Below the pieces are notes generated by a model that was not told the DNA's origin, searched no databases, and saw only the letters and a list, made by a program, of their open reading frames with translations. Position numbers and translations under genes: made by a program. From Mastigias papua (taxonomy: Eukaryota; Cnidaria; Scyphozoa; Rhizostomeae; Mastigiidae), in assembly GCA_964019165.1 (NCBI GenBank), contig OZ025284.1, positions 2,449,521-2,513,520 of the forward strand: a stretch of 64,000 nucleotides of DNA, read 5' to 3'. Positions 34,301-46,154 of this stretch are shown here, piece by piece. Within the stretch, counting starts at the first letter, position 1; each line of letters starts with the position of its first letter.

Positions 34301-35256
34301 GCAAAACAGTAACTCCAAACTATTATGCATTTAATTTACATATCCAACAACTATTTTCAAATACAAAATCTACAAATTTCTAAACAAGGAACACAACGAA
34401 TTCTACTAAAATCGACGCAACTATTGGCCACTTCCGTCCTTACCGTGTCCTAGATTATAATTGCATAAGCGAAAGCCATGTTGTTTAGACAATGTGGCAT
34501 GGAAAGGAACATACAGGGGTAACTGCGGGAGACCTGGCTGGGGTGCATAAATACAACTTATATGAAAATATGCGATAAGAGTATATGGATAAGATCACAA
34601 ATTGCTGATACGAAGAAAACTTAATGCCGATAGGGGCAAAGAAGAGCACACAGTCATCAATGTGTAGTATGAAAAAAGCAAGAGAAACCATCTCATTTTA
34701 ATAGGTGAGTTGGCACCATAAAGGGCCTCGTTAAATTAAAATCAGAAACGTAGGAAATATTTGAAAGGTAGAGAAGAACAGGGATTGAACAGCACATCTT
34801 ATATTTAAGAGCCACAAAGTCGCGTCTTGTACTGAACTATATATCGCAAACAGAGAAGGGCAAAGAGGGTCAAGGTAGGTTCATATAGAGCGTAAGACAC
34901 TTGACTTGTTTCAAAACAAATGAAGAAGGGCATTGTTTGATTTCATAGGCGCCTTGCCCTAGTAAATTTTCTATGGGGGGGGGGGGTGCCCTCAATGCGT
35001 TCGGCTCCTATGTCTCTGCTTTTGTCAGTTGTTGGAAGACTTCAGTTTCTGTAAACTGAAGTAAACTTTGTCACAAATGACAGAAACGTTTTGTCCTCTT
35101 ACAAGGAGTTAAGCCTGTCTAGTATTTGAGGCTCTACAAGAATACGAAGTAATAAGGGAAGTTGGCCAATGATAAGTCAAATATTATCTTAAAGTAAAGA
35201 CGAAATATGACAATAAAAAATCTTATTTACAAGCCATCTCAAAGACTACACATTTA
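31383..35256. other. Intergenic region between RNF170 and PCED1
   Basis: No gene recognised. The ORF at 32298-32681 (+, 127 codons) lies among short A/T-rich direct and inverted repeats built on TTTCGGTG/CACCGAAA (near 32200, 32460 and 33018), so I read it as part of a decayed repeat. A possible small exon at 34031-34222 (+) has no partner. A long G-run lies at 34976-34986. Confidence 0.4.
33820..33985 (+). repeat. Dispersed repeat family B, copy 1
   Basis: Aligns with 44240-44400 in the same orientation. Shared blocks include a TCTTCGAATT/CCTCGAATTC motif, TGTAGAAAACTGG(A/G)GG and GGTGC(A/C)GC(C/A). Moderate divergence; probably a SINE or MITE remnant. Confidence 0.55.
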
Positions 35257-38200
35257 CTATAACCAGGCGAGATGTTGATATTCTTTGGATTGGTTAGGGT
35301 TTGTGGCTGTGCCCTGCAAATTCGTTCCGTTTAATCGGTTAGTAGGCTGGCTGCCATAATAAGTGACCTGTTGGTATCCGGCCGACATAGACGGACTCAA
35401 TCCGAAGACTGTGTTCGTTCCTAATGCGTTGAATCCAGTGGCGTAGCCGGGTGAGTTGCCTTGATTCGTGAACACCTGTTGCCCATATGGAAACTGTTGA
35501 ACAAGCGCCACCTGAGGCTGCGGATTAATAGGAGTAAATGTCTGTGGATTTGGAAGGTACTGCTGTGCATTGACAAGTGGTTGCAGCTGTGGCTGCTGTG
35601 GCGGCTGGAAAGTCTGCGGAGCCTGCGGTACGAATGTGTTCAGTGTATTACCACTAGGTGACACGCCAGACTGGTTAATGAACCGTTTAGTTCGATTAAA
35701 CGAATCAGCATGCTGCTGCCTACCCTTAGGTCTGTCTTTCGTTTCGATAGTCATAATAGTTTGAGGCATACTAACAGTAACATCTTTTGAGCTAGTAGTT
35801 ATAATCTGTGCAACTGTTTCCGAAGATTTCGCAGAATTTTTGTTCTCAGATGATACTTTATTCTTTATCTTGTCCTTAATTTTTTTCTTTTTGATTTTCC
35901 CTTCCTTTTTAGTCTTTTTCTTTACACCGCCACTTTTAACCCCTTTAAGTTCCGCAGCAACACCTTCTACTTCCTTTCCTGCAGTCTTTTTACTTCCTTT
36001 CTTTCCGAGTTTCTTTTTCTTTTTAACTTTTGTTTTACCCTTTGATGGGGTTCCATCAGCTTTTGTTTTCGCGGATTTTTCCCCGCCATCTGCAAGTTTC
36101 TCGGGCTGATCTTTCTGTGAATCTTTCTTAGGGCTGGTATTCGTCGGTGGCACAGAAACTCTAACAACAGTTGACGATTTCGAGGGTGACCCACTCAATT
36201 CAGAGGATTTTGCCGATATTTTTGGCTTGAAAAATGGAGATTTCATATCTAGTGATGGTGGGTTGGGAACACAAGGGAGTTTTGGCTTTGTATCTACCGA
36301 AGTCACAGGTATCGGTGATGTTAATGTACTACTAGGTACTAGAGAAGTAGGGGCATTTGATGATGGTGATATGATAGGGTCTGACTTACTATTACTTACC
36401 CATCCACCTACCCCATGGGAAGCAATGGGAGTTGATTTCGTACCAGGTGGCACAGTGACTGTTTTGGTACCGATTGGAATACCCTTATTTCTAAGAGAAA
36501 CAGAAGCTGCTGACTTAACAGAACTAGATAATACTGTATATGTTTTTGTACCGATTGGAACAGTGGCGCTTCTTTGGGTCAAAGGTGCCCCGATACGAGG
36601 CTTGGATGTATTAGTCCCAACTTGAACAGGCTGAACTGACTTTCCACTAAATGTGACAAACGTCGTTTTATTGCTAACTGGAGTTGAACTAACGCTCGTG
36701 TTACAAGAGACCGTCGATTTGGTGACAGAGTGTACAATTGGTGACTTTGCACCACAAGAAACTACAACTGCATTAATAGCAAGTGGAACTGAAGGCCCCT
36801 TAACAGTTGATACTGATCCTGTAGACTTTCCAGATGGGTTAGTACTGATAACCACTGCTGATGATGGAGATGGGGACACAATCATGACTGGGTTTGACTT
36901 TTGTGCCGCGGTATGTGTAATTACTAGCGGCTCTGAAGAGCCCTGAGGTTGGAATCTATCTGTGACTGGATCTGTAACAGATATATCTATTTTTATAGAA
37001 GTTATGTTGGAATTTGAAGCAAGATTCCCTGTTGAAGCTGCGCTATCGATCATTTTTTCCATAGACGTATTGACCTGTTTCTGAGGTTCTATTGAAGAAA
37101 CATTTGTAACATCTTCAGACAGTGACTCAATTTTCTGGGCACCAACAACAGAAATCCTATCACTGCTTTCCACTTTCTTGGAAGAATTCAAATCCATTGC
37201 TATCTCTACCGTTCTAGAATTAGCTTCTTCATTTTCTCTTGCAGAGCATACAGTACTGTCCTTACCACCTGTCGGCATCTGCCCACCAAAGCTTTTCAGA
37301 TTGTCACTTAACACAGAATTGTTTGACCTTCTTTTACCTGTACTTTCCTTATTTTCTTGCTGTCCACCATTTCTACCTTCATCTAACTTTTGTCCCACTT
37401 CTGTCACACCATTTGCCGGTGCACCACTTGGTTCCTCAGCTAACAATAATGACTCCTCTTCTACATCCACCAGTTCCTCATCTTCCATTTTCTCAAGAGA
37501 CGCTACTATATCCTCAAAACTTTCCTCCAAATCATAGTATGAAATAGTCTTTGCTTTTGCTTTTGCTGCATCCTCTGATATTGATGCAGACGGTTCCCGT
37601 TTATTGTCTCCAAGGCTTCCTGTCTCAGTAGTCTGCGCCAAAGACGATGAAATGTCTTTATCAGTGGCTGTCACGGAAGACCTACTAACTGCAATATCAA
37701 CAGAAAGCTTTTCGTCCAAAATAATTCCAGGTGCATCAGGTTGAAGATTCTTATCTTCGGCCTTTCCAGTTTTGACGGCTTGGCCAACTTTCATGACCTC
37801 CGCATCAAGAGGTCTGGCATTCGCATGCATTACGTCACTGACAGATTTGGCGGATTTCTGAATCGATTGCAAAATCATGGCCGTAGTAGACGATAACCTT
37901 GCAAAAACAGACTTTTCATTTGGCGATAATACTTTCTTGTCATTAACCGATGTGTGAACAATATTTTCTTCAGCCGACTTTTCCTCATTCATCACAGGCA
38001 CACTGGTGAGTTTCTCAGGCTCAGAGCAGGGTGTACCATCAGGGCCTGGCTTTTCATCGGCAATTATAACTTCATTATGTAAATCCTTCGTAATTTTGTC
38101 CACTATAAACTCAAATGGTCCGTCTAACGTACTAGCAGTTGATTCATTTAAGTCCACATCGGAAACCCCTTCCAGTTTAGGAGGTACCTCAGGGGTAGTA

Positions 38201-41200
38201 TTGTGCGGCACTGCAATTGCCTTCCGCTCTTCGTCTAGTTGTAAACTCTTTTCATCCCCAACTGAAACAGTTTGAAGTTCAGAATTTTCCAGATCTTCAA
38301 CTGCTTTGGAAACTCCTGTGTCACTTTCCATGGCAGACTTTTGCTCAATCTTAGGTTCTTTAAGGTCTGTTGGCACACTCTTATTTGCTACGCTATCATG
38401 TGTCTCTGCGGTCTTTATATCTACATCCAACGTTGAATTTGAAGTAGCTGGTTTCTCATCCAAATCTGGTGACAAAGATTTTCGGGACCCATCCAGCTTT
38501 GGCTTGTTTTCAACTAAAGGTGATGGCGTTTTCCTATCATATGAACCTGAAAAAAATGACCTCACTACTATAGTTCTCTAGAAAATCTTGATGGCTTAGC
38601 CGCTACTCTAACTGGATGCAACTTTTTATAAACCTTATTGTTGCAGGTGACACTATATATTGTACAATAAAGGGCCAAATAACAAAACTACCTACCAATT
38701 CACTTCCGTTTAATATTATCACTAGTTAACCTTTGAGAACGAATAAAATCAAACGAGGTCTTTTCAAGCCCTGGTAGAACAAGGCCCTCTGCACAGAAAT
38801 ACTGAAAGTATGGTATTCAGATCCCCTGCAATTGTCCGTTTCAAAGAAGTACAGCTCACCCTCACCTCACCTCACATTAGTTTACAAATTGTCAATAAAT
38901 GGACTAACTTTTCATGGGGTAAAATGTAATGGATAATCCCATATATGATTCAATACATTGGGGAGTGCCTGTTAGAGAGGACACTTATCCTGAGCCGCCA
39001 GCATGGTGAGGTAGGGTGACCAGTTCCTTTCCTTGCCACCTTTAACTGCCCAGTGTTGCCATCAAGTACCGGTTTTGCTGCTGGGTGGACAGTGAGTGAG
39101 CATCCCAACTATGATCCAAGGGTTCAGCTCAAACCATCCATGTTTCTCTCAGCAGTCAAGTGCTCTAATCACTTGGCCAACTGCCCATCAAAGGAATAGA
39201 GCAAACATTGAAAGTGAAGCACTATGTAAAAATAAATATCCTATATCAACCAAACAAGGGTATTCTGTTCGGCAAACAACTTTAAGGAAACAGCACTGGT
39301 ATCTTGCTGGGCCTTTGGCACTTGAGAATACAATGAACCTCTCTAAGGATTAGGGGTTCTTGTCAAAATTCTATGATTGGAAAAATGTAAATGGTGGATT
39401 TCTTAGCAAGAGTTATGCTTTCAGCCTCAAGCAGGTAGTCTTGGAGGGCAGGACATCAAAACAACAATCATGAACAAAATTACTTGAACAAGGAGTCAAA
39501 AATGTCCCCAAATTCATAGTGTTAATATTGTGCATTAAAAATCAATAAAAATCTTTGCTAGAAACTAAAAGGTAGTAGCTGGCTAAAGATAAATAATTCT
39601 GTAAGTATTAACACCAATTGTCAGAAGCAATCAGCAGATGTGGGGGAAGGAATTTTAGAGCAACAGCTAAAATATATATATAACAGGAAAAACCACAACA
39701 GAGAAAATATGCACTGCTTTCCTTTCTCAAGAGGAGGATATATTTATGTTCACTCTGAAGCCTACAAGTAATAGAGTTCAGGTGATGCAAATAGAGGCAT
39801 CTGCCTTGAAACCATATTTCCAGTATACATTTGTGGACAGCAAAAGAATGACAGCAAATCTAGGCTGCATTGTTTGCACCTGCACAGCACACCCAAACTT
39901 CTTCTGTAATCAAGCACTCATGTGAAAAGGCACCTACCTGTATCTGTGCCTCAATAATGTCTTTTAAAAGCAGTGAAAATGCCCAATAAATATACAATGA
40001 AAGCACTGGAAAAATAAAAGTGAAAAACCATACCTGCATGTCTCCTGTCTTCAATATATGGCCTTTTGCTATATCCATCAGGCATATCATCCTCCCTTGC
40101 CTTTCTCTTCCTCCCTTCCCACATCATACCAGGATCACCAGTACCAAACCTGTATCCAGGGGGTGGTGGTGGCCCTCTAATAGGAGGTAGCATCCTTCGC
40201 CCAGGTGGCATGAATCTTGGTGGCATTTCATCCTCCATCTCAAAAAAGCTATAATTGCCATACCCATAATTTCTGTCAAGACCCAATGCAAAATCATCCT
40301 GGGCAGAGTCATTCATGAAACGGTCATTGTACCAATTGAACTCATCAACAGAGCCCCAGCTGTCATTATGATGAAAAGCTGGTTGAGAGTAACTGTGGGG
40401 AAATGGTGGCCTATCATCAAAATCAATGTTACGATTGAAATCATCACCAACAGGTCGAGGCACAGGCCTATTGAAATGCCTTGAAACAGTCTCTAAAAGG
40501 ATATTTGTCATCCTGCGGTGTGCTCTTTCATTCCAATGTACGCCATCATTTGCCCGGTGGTGTGTAAAGTGCCGAAAAACATCCGCAAAATCAGCAATTG
40601 GAATGCGCTCTTGGCTCATGATTTGACGAGCAATGTCATTACACCTAAGAACTTCATTAATTTTCACTAAGTCTTTACGATCTTCCAAAAACCCTGCCTT
40701 TGACTTTATATCTACAGGTGGTGTTGTTGTCCAAGCAAATAAAACACTTGGGTGCAAGTCCTTAAGTAACCTAACAAGCTTCCTCAGGTTTGGACCATAG
40801 CCTTCGTATCCTTTTGTACCATACCTGTGCACATCCCAAAGACAAGAGTTCATAAAAATTATGTCTGGCTTCATAAGTTTTTTAAGAACCATCTCTATGT
40901 ACTCACCAAAGCATGCTGTAATGAAAAAGTATAGAACCTTTGTTTGGCTATCAAATAGGAACTTGCGAACTTCTCTGTACTTTGTGGAGTTTGTCATCTC
41001 ACCTTTCCTGCCCCCTTCCATCAGTTCATCTCCAAGGAAGCATAATTCTCCCTGTAACAAATTCACAAGTTCACACACAAATGTCAAAAATATAACTCAA
41101 AACATTTACACTAGGTTGTATGTGAGTGATCAGCCATTTCTCTTCTTTTGTTACTAGTACTCAAAATCTTTTCCATTGCAAATTCCAGAGTGAATGGAAA

Positions 41201-43866
41201 CTGCCCAGCAAAATGTAAGTCAGTGTGTAACAAAGCATGTTCAACAGCTTCCTTTGCATTTCATAAAATTCCATTAATATACAGTTAGCACAATACAATA
41301 CTGCACAAATACTACAAAACATAATACTAAAATGCATAATATGTAATATTGTCTAATCTGCATGGATGATGGAATGTCTTAAAGGAGGACTCTTCTAGTA
41401 ACAGAAGTGTGTTGAACAGCTGAGCTGACTTAAAACTGCTTCTTTTTAGGGAAAATATATCAATGTGATGGTGGTGAAATGCCTATGTGAAAAGATCTAA
41501 GAGGGTATTTGCGAGAAAGAGAGAAAATGCTGGTGTCAACCAAAAAGGTTTGATTCATAACACTCTGGTCATTTGCCCTATGGTGTATATTGATAGAATA
41601 AAAAAGTCAACTTATACCTTTGCTCGTAATTCTTGATCAGTCAAGTAGCGCTTTTCTTGAAACAAAAGAACAAGGTCTTTATACATTGATCTTTGCACTA
41701 CAAAAGAAGTTGAAATGGATTGAAGACCACAAGATTACAACTTAAAGCAACCCTAGACAAGGAGAGGTGCAAAAACCAACAAGAAAAAGGTTAGAAACTT
41801 CTACAGCTTCTGTCACTGAATGCAACCTATAAAGACAGCATACAATTGGATGGACTCAAATAATTGAACAAAAACAAAATCCCAACAAGTCAGGATCTGA
41901 ACAAGCTTTGTTATGGCAGCCAAAATGTACTATATACAATAGATGGTGATGCTCATTGTCTCTGTTGTAAGTTAATGTTGCATGTATTCATCCTGATTAA
42001 GGTCTGCAAACATCAGAAGAAATGAGTTGCAACAAATGCCCAGTACACCTAAAGTGCTAATAGAAACATCATCAAATTTTACTTCATGTGTGTTGGAGAT
42101 ACTTAATTGACTAAGAGTTTGCACTTGTCTGCCTGATGGTCAGTATTAGCTTAAGAGCACCTTGAAATCCCACTGTTAGTTGTGATACATAAAGGAGATT
42201 GTCACTAGCTAGCAGAACAGGATCAGGTGCAAGTGTCTTTAGCAATTAAACCAGGAAAAAGAAAAGAAGGGAAATCCAATGATATGAAATAGCAAATTAA
42301 AGTTTTAGTTAGAAACAACACTACAGACTTAAGCCCCCAAGTGTATCACCCATGGTTAATACAATTTACATATCAAATTATCATGGAGAAAAAAACATAA
42401 TTTTGAAATGAAAACATCCTTGGAAGTGCTGTACAGTATTTGAATGACTTTGTTGCCTCTATTGGGCATGGCAGTTTATTCCAAAGAAAAGATTTTTACA
42501 ATATGAGCAAATGACCGTCCCTTCCTATTAACAAGCAAGCTCTCTTTATCTAAGGTAGGAACTCATCATGCACAGATCCCATTGCAAAAAGGTGTATATT
42601 TCTTCAGTGCATCAACTACACTCTTTCTCTATAAGAACATACAGGCTTAATATACCACCAAATTAAGAACAATGCTAGGACTTGCTCGGCCTCATATGAT
42701 AACTTTTACAAGCTCTCAGCTATCAAAATTCTGTTAGCAAACAAATTCTGATGAGTTTGCTTATAAAATCAGCATTTGTTGTTTTATTTGCAATAGTAGC
42801 CCAGCTGAATGTCTTATAAGCTGTATACAGCTTATAGTTTCTCAAAAATTTGCAACAAAATCAGTCTTGAAATAAGAACAATTTTAAGAACATATGAGTC
42901 TTAAATTATAATGACAGAAAACAGTGATACAATATTAGAATAAAGTAAAAACAAAGAAAGTAACAGTCTCCCACTAAACGTTTTAGGCCCTTATGTGGAG
43001 CTGAGAACATGCCAGTCAGAACTAATCAAATATCAGATAATTATATAGAAAATCAATGATAAAGAGAACATTGTAGAGTAACCAGCATTAATTAAAAACC
43101 AAAATCTAACAGGCAAACAATCACCAAAGGCTCAGTTGTCAAGGAGAGCTCCCCTTAAGAGGGTAGTCCATCGCAAATGATAAATGATGGGGCTTTCCGC
43201 AACCAGAATGGAGTTCTATTGTATTTACACTCAACAGAAACAAAAATATTCAAAGAGTATTGTTCTTCTAACGATTCAGTTAGACAAAGCATTTATTGTT
43301 CCTTGATATTCACTTCAAGAAAATCGGTGGGCAGAAAATTAAGCCTGTTTCCACGAAATCTGAGTGATTCAATCAATCTAATGTGAAAAATGTAACGATC
43401 CTTGCAAAATGTAACGATCCTTGCTTTACGTGAAGTGTTTCAACATAGCAAAGTAACTTTATCAGTGACAAGCAACCATTATAGAAAGCCAATATGATCA
43501 ATACGCCCCCCCCCCATCTCCAATACTCAGAGAGAGGGGTTCCGGCGTTAACTATTGTGAATGAATCAAGAGCTTCTTCTACGTTACAGTTGCACACAAA
43601 AGAGTAAACACGAAAACTGCGAAGCAGAATGTTTGGCTAAAGTACAGCAGGAGAAAAGAGTGCGATAGTCATACAATGCAATACCATGGTAAGCATGCTG
43701 AAGTCTCCGTTTTTGTTTAGGCCCAAGTGAAACAATTTTACGGACATAACAATAGCACAAAGTAGCGGAGTCTTTGAAACGATACAATACCTGAATCACC
43801 GATATAAATGACTGTCTTTCCTTTGAGAAGTTCGCGGACATCTTCAGGCAAGAAAATTGCGGACAT
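35257..43866 (-). CDS. PC-esterase domain protein (PCED1/FAM113-like) with a very long C-terminal tail, four exons
   Basis: Exons 5'-3': 43866-43791, 41697-41618, 41051-40034, 38546-35257. GT-AG introns join in phase to give 1,487 residues. The GDSL/SGNH-like PC-esterase fold occupies about residues 17-235: IYIGDSVQRSMYKDLVLL (Ser25), MNSCLWDV (Asn120) and DGVHWNERAHR (Asp221, His224), in the order typical of PCED1A/B. The family's substrate is not established. Residues about 240-390 are Pro/Gly/Arg-rich with a GRKRKARE basic cluster. The last exon adds about 1,096 residues: acidic Ser/Thr-rich, then Ser/Thr/Val-rich (about 36950-36200), a Lys-rich block (about 36070-35855) and a Gln/Pro/Asn-rich end. 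Human PCED1A and B are about 430-450 residues, so the tail triples the length. The join rests on a T-rich acceptor at 38547 and a matching phase; a separate gene starting in that exon is less likely. Out-of-frame ATGs lie upstream (for example 43955). Confidence 0.9.
38937..39190 (-). repeat. tRNA-derived SINE, copy 1
   Basis: Matches 50435-50690 almost throughout (shared GGAGTGCCTGTTAGAGAGGA, CACTTATCCTGAGCCGC and GGTAGGGTGACCAGTTCCTT). On the minus strand it starts with a tRNA-like head: A-box TGGCCAAGTG intact, B-box decayed (GGTTTGAGCT). It sits in the last PCED1 intron, in the same orientation as the host gene. Confidence 0.8.
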
Positions 43867-46154
43867 TTTGCCTCAAATGTGCAATGAGGACATCTGCTTC
43901 TACTCCTATACGCGTCTGACACCATCTTCCATGACTTCTTGTCTCGCCTGCGCATACATGTGAGAGCCTGGACCTAAATAGAAACTGAGTTGAATTAACT
44001 AGCCCCTGCCATATTTGGACAAAAGAGGGTGCATGACATCTGACTACTGTAGCAAGCTATACTTTCACCCTTCTTTGTCTACAGCAATATAAATCTCCAT
44101 TTTCTTGTCTTCTAGAGTAAAGCCGTTCTGACTAGCTAGGTGCAATACCCCATTTGGCAGGAATCTGATTCACGGACGGTTCCGGCAACCAAAGATTAAG
44201 GGGTTTCAGTGAACCAGCCCCTTAAGTTTAACGCACAAGTAACAGGCGAAAAGCAGTACCAATATGACATAACAAAGAACTGCACTTTGCTATATACCCC
44301 TATCCTCAAACCTTTTCTCCTCGAATTCGGTCGAGTCCCAAAAATGACCCTGTAGAAAACTGGGGGCATGTCCCCAGCTCCTCGCATGGTGCAGCCACTG
44401 ATCTAACTAACAATTTAGGGTATTCCACTAGGAAGCACTCGAGCTCGGAGATAGCTGACTCCGCGGATCTCTAAGCTCATCGCAAGGAAGCAATCAAAGG
44501 TGCATGGTACAACCAGGATTCAAATATGCAGATCCGTAAAGCGACCAGTCAGCTAATTTGCTCTCTGTGTAATTGTTGCATTTGATCCATGATATGCATA
44601 TATCAAGTCTGAAAGTCCCGTTTCATTCAGTTCCTGGATTCGCAGGGGGTGTTTTATGTAGATAGACGTTTCTAACTCTGTATCTATCTATCCTACAAGT
44701 GACTCTTTCAAAATTGTCCCGCAATATGATACGCTTAAAAAGGAAAGCAGATCTCCGTTTACTTCTAGTCCTCCCAATTTCTAAGTTTGATAAACTTTAA
44801 ATTTGTAGAACAAGATACAAAAATAAAGACATGATTTAGGGACGTTTTAATGAATTCTTTCAATGACTGCAATTTCTAGCTTAACACAATAACTAGCTTG
44901 TCTACCTCGATTCAGAACATTTCAAATCTAACAACATGTACTACCCAAAGACGAAAGGAAAACTTAAGGCTCTAGATATTCCATGGCATTTCCTAATAAT
45001 GACTATAAAAAAGAATCTGTAACAATATTCTGGTAACTTCATGCGTATTTAATACCAGCAGCGCGGGAACGAGAATAGAATTCCTAAGCTAAAACTGCAA
45101 TGAGAACATCTATGTCTACCAAGGAGCCACCGTTTATGATGAACCTCCTGGGAACACGGGGAAAAACTGATTTTAGAACTTCTAAAAAACAATTATCTTT
45201 TAACATTTACCTATATCTTAGACACACATATTAATTTTCCTCTCTTTTTGATTTACTTTAACAGGACTTCTGTGATAACAGTACATATATGTACCTAGTG
45301 TATATGTCATATGACTGTAGAAAAATCCTGTACTTTGTCAGTCCTTTTACGTCGGCCCTTACCGGCGTTAATTTTCCCGAACGTTGAAAGGGCTGGCGGT
45401 AAAAGGGCCGGTATAAAAAGGGCCAATTTTTCACAATTTTCAACCAAACAGCGGTGTTATTTTTGTAGTCCATTTTTAGCAGTGCTGTCAAATTTTGGAG
45501 CCTATTGGGCAAGGATAGATAAATCGGGCCTACGCATTATTCCAGCAGCGAGTGCTAGCGAGTTAGCAGCACTGTACACAGTAGCGGAGTTAGTTCAGAA
45601 AGAAAGACCGTACAATTGTGTGCAAGGAATAAATATTTTTCGTATGACGCATCCCAAGGGGTACAGCTATCGACGCTCATTTCATATGTACCGAGACACA
45701 ACAATTCTGGCAAAAAGTTATCCAATCTGTGAGTATCGAAAAGTGGAGGGATAGAAACTTTGAGGGATAAAAGAAGGACACGGAGGAGAAAAAGGGGGTG
45801 AGATTAAGACTAGTGGATTCTGCCGACGAAGCGAAGTTGATTTTAAAAATCACGACGATTCTGCTGAAAAAGTTAACTCTTGGACAAGTGACGAAGTTCT
45901 TGAAATCAAGTAATAGAAATTTTAAGGTCATAATAAGAGGCATAAAACTTCTTCAAATTCTTCATATCATTAGGGAAGGGCGGTGGCAACCAAGCAGCCT
46001 TCCATGACCAATGTCATCGAAAACTATCAATGGTTTTAGATGATGTGATAAATCATTTTCAAAACAAGTACTTGTACACTAAATTCAAAATAGAATAAAT
46101 AACACGTGTTTCATTTTTTTCGTTTCCGATAACTTGCTCTGACTATGCTCATTT
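43867..46154. other. Intergenic region between DCTN1 and PCED1
   Basis: DCTN1 ends and PCED1 begins on the same strand, 2.3 kb apart, so the PCED1 promoter should be near 43870-44100. A TGCGCAGGCG motif (NRF1-like) reads on the minus strand near 43944-43953. The 147-codon ORF at 45311-45754 (+) has no recognisable domain. GC-rich iterated AAAGGGCC-type motifs lie at 45350-45425. Confidence 0.4.
44240..44400 (+). repeat. Dispersed repeat family B, copy 2
   Basis: Counterpart of 33820-33985, ending in TGTAGAAAACTGGGGGCATG and then a GCAGCCACTG motif. The tail of 5290-5360 may belong to the same broad family (CCGCCACTG). Confidence 0.55.

Noticed and set aside
36227..36946. Plus-strand ORFs of 132 and 97 codons inside the PCED1 last exon (also 35840-36109, 37178-37547, 38006-38581)
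   Set aside because: Antisense shadows of the 1,100-codon minus-strand frame, without recognisable domains.
38546..38565. Independent gene starting in the large PCED1 exon
   Set aside because: There is a T-rich splice acceptor at 38547 and the phase matches the donor at 40033 exactly, so joining to the PC-esterase exons is the simpler reading.
45311..45754. 147-codon plus-strand ORF
   Set aside because: No motif, codon pattern or splice context supports it; overlapping ORFs occur on the other strand.
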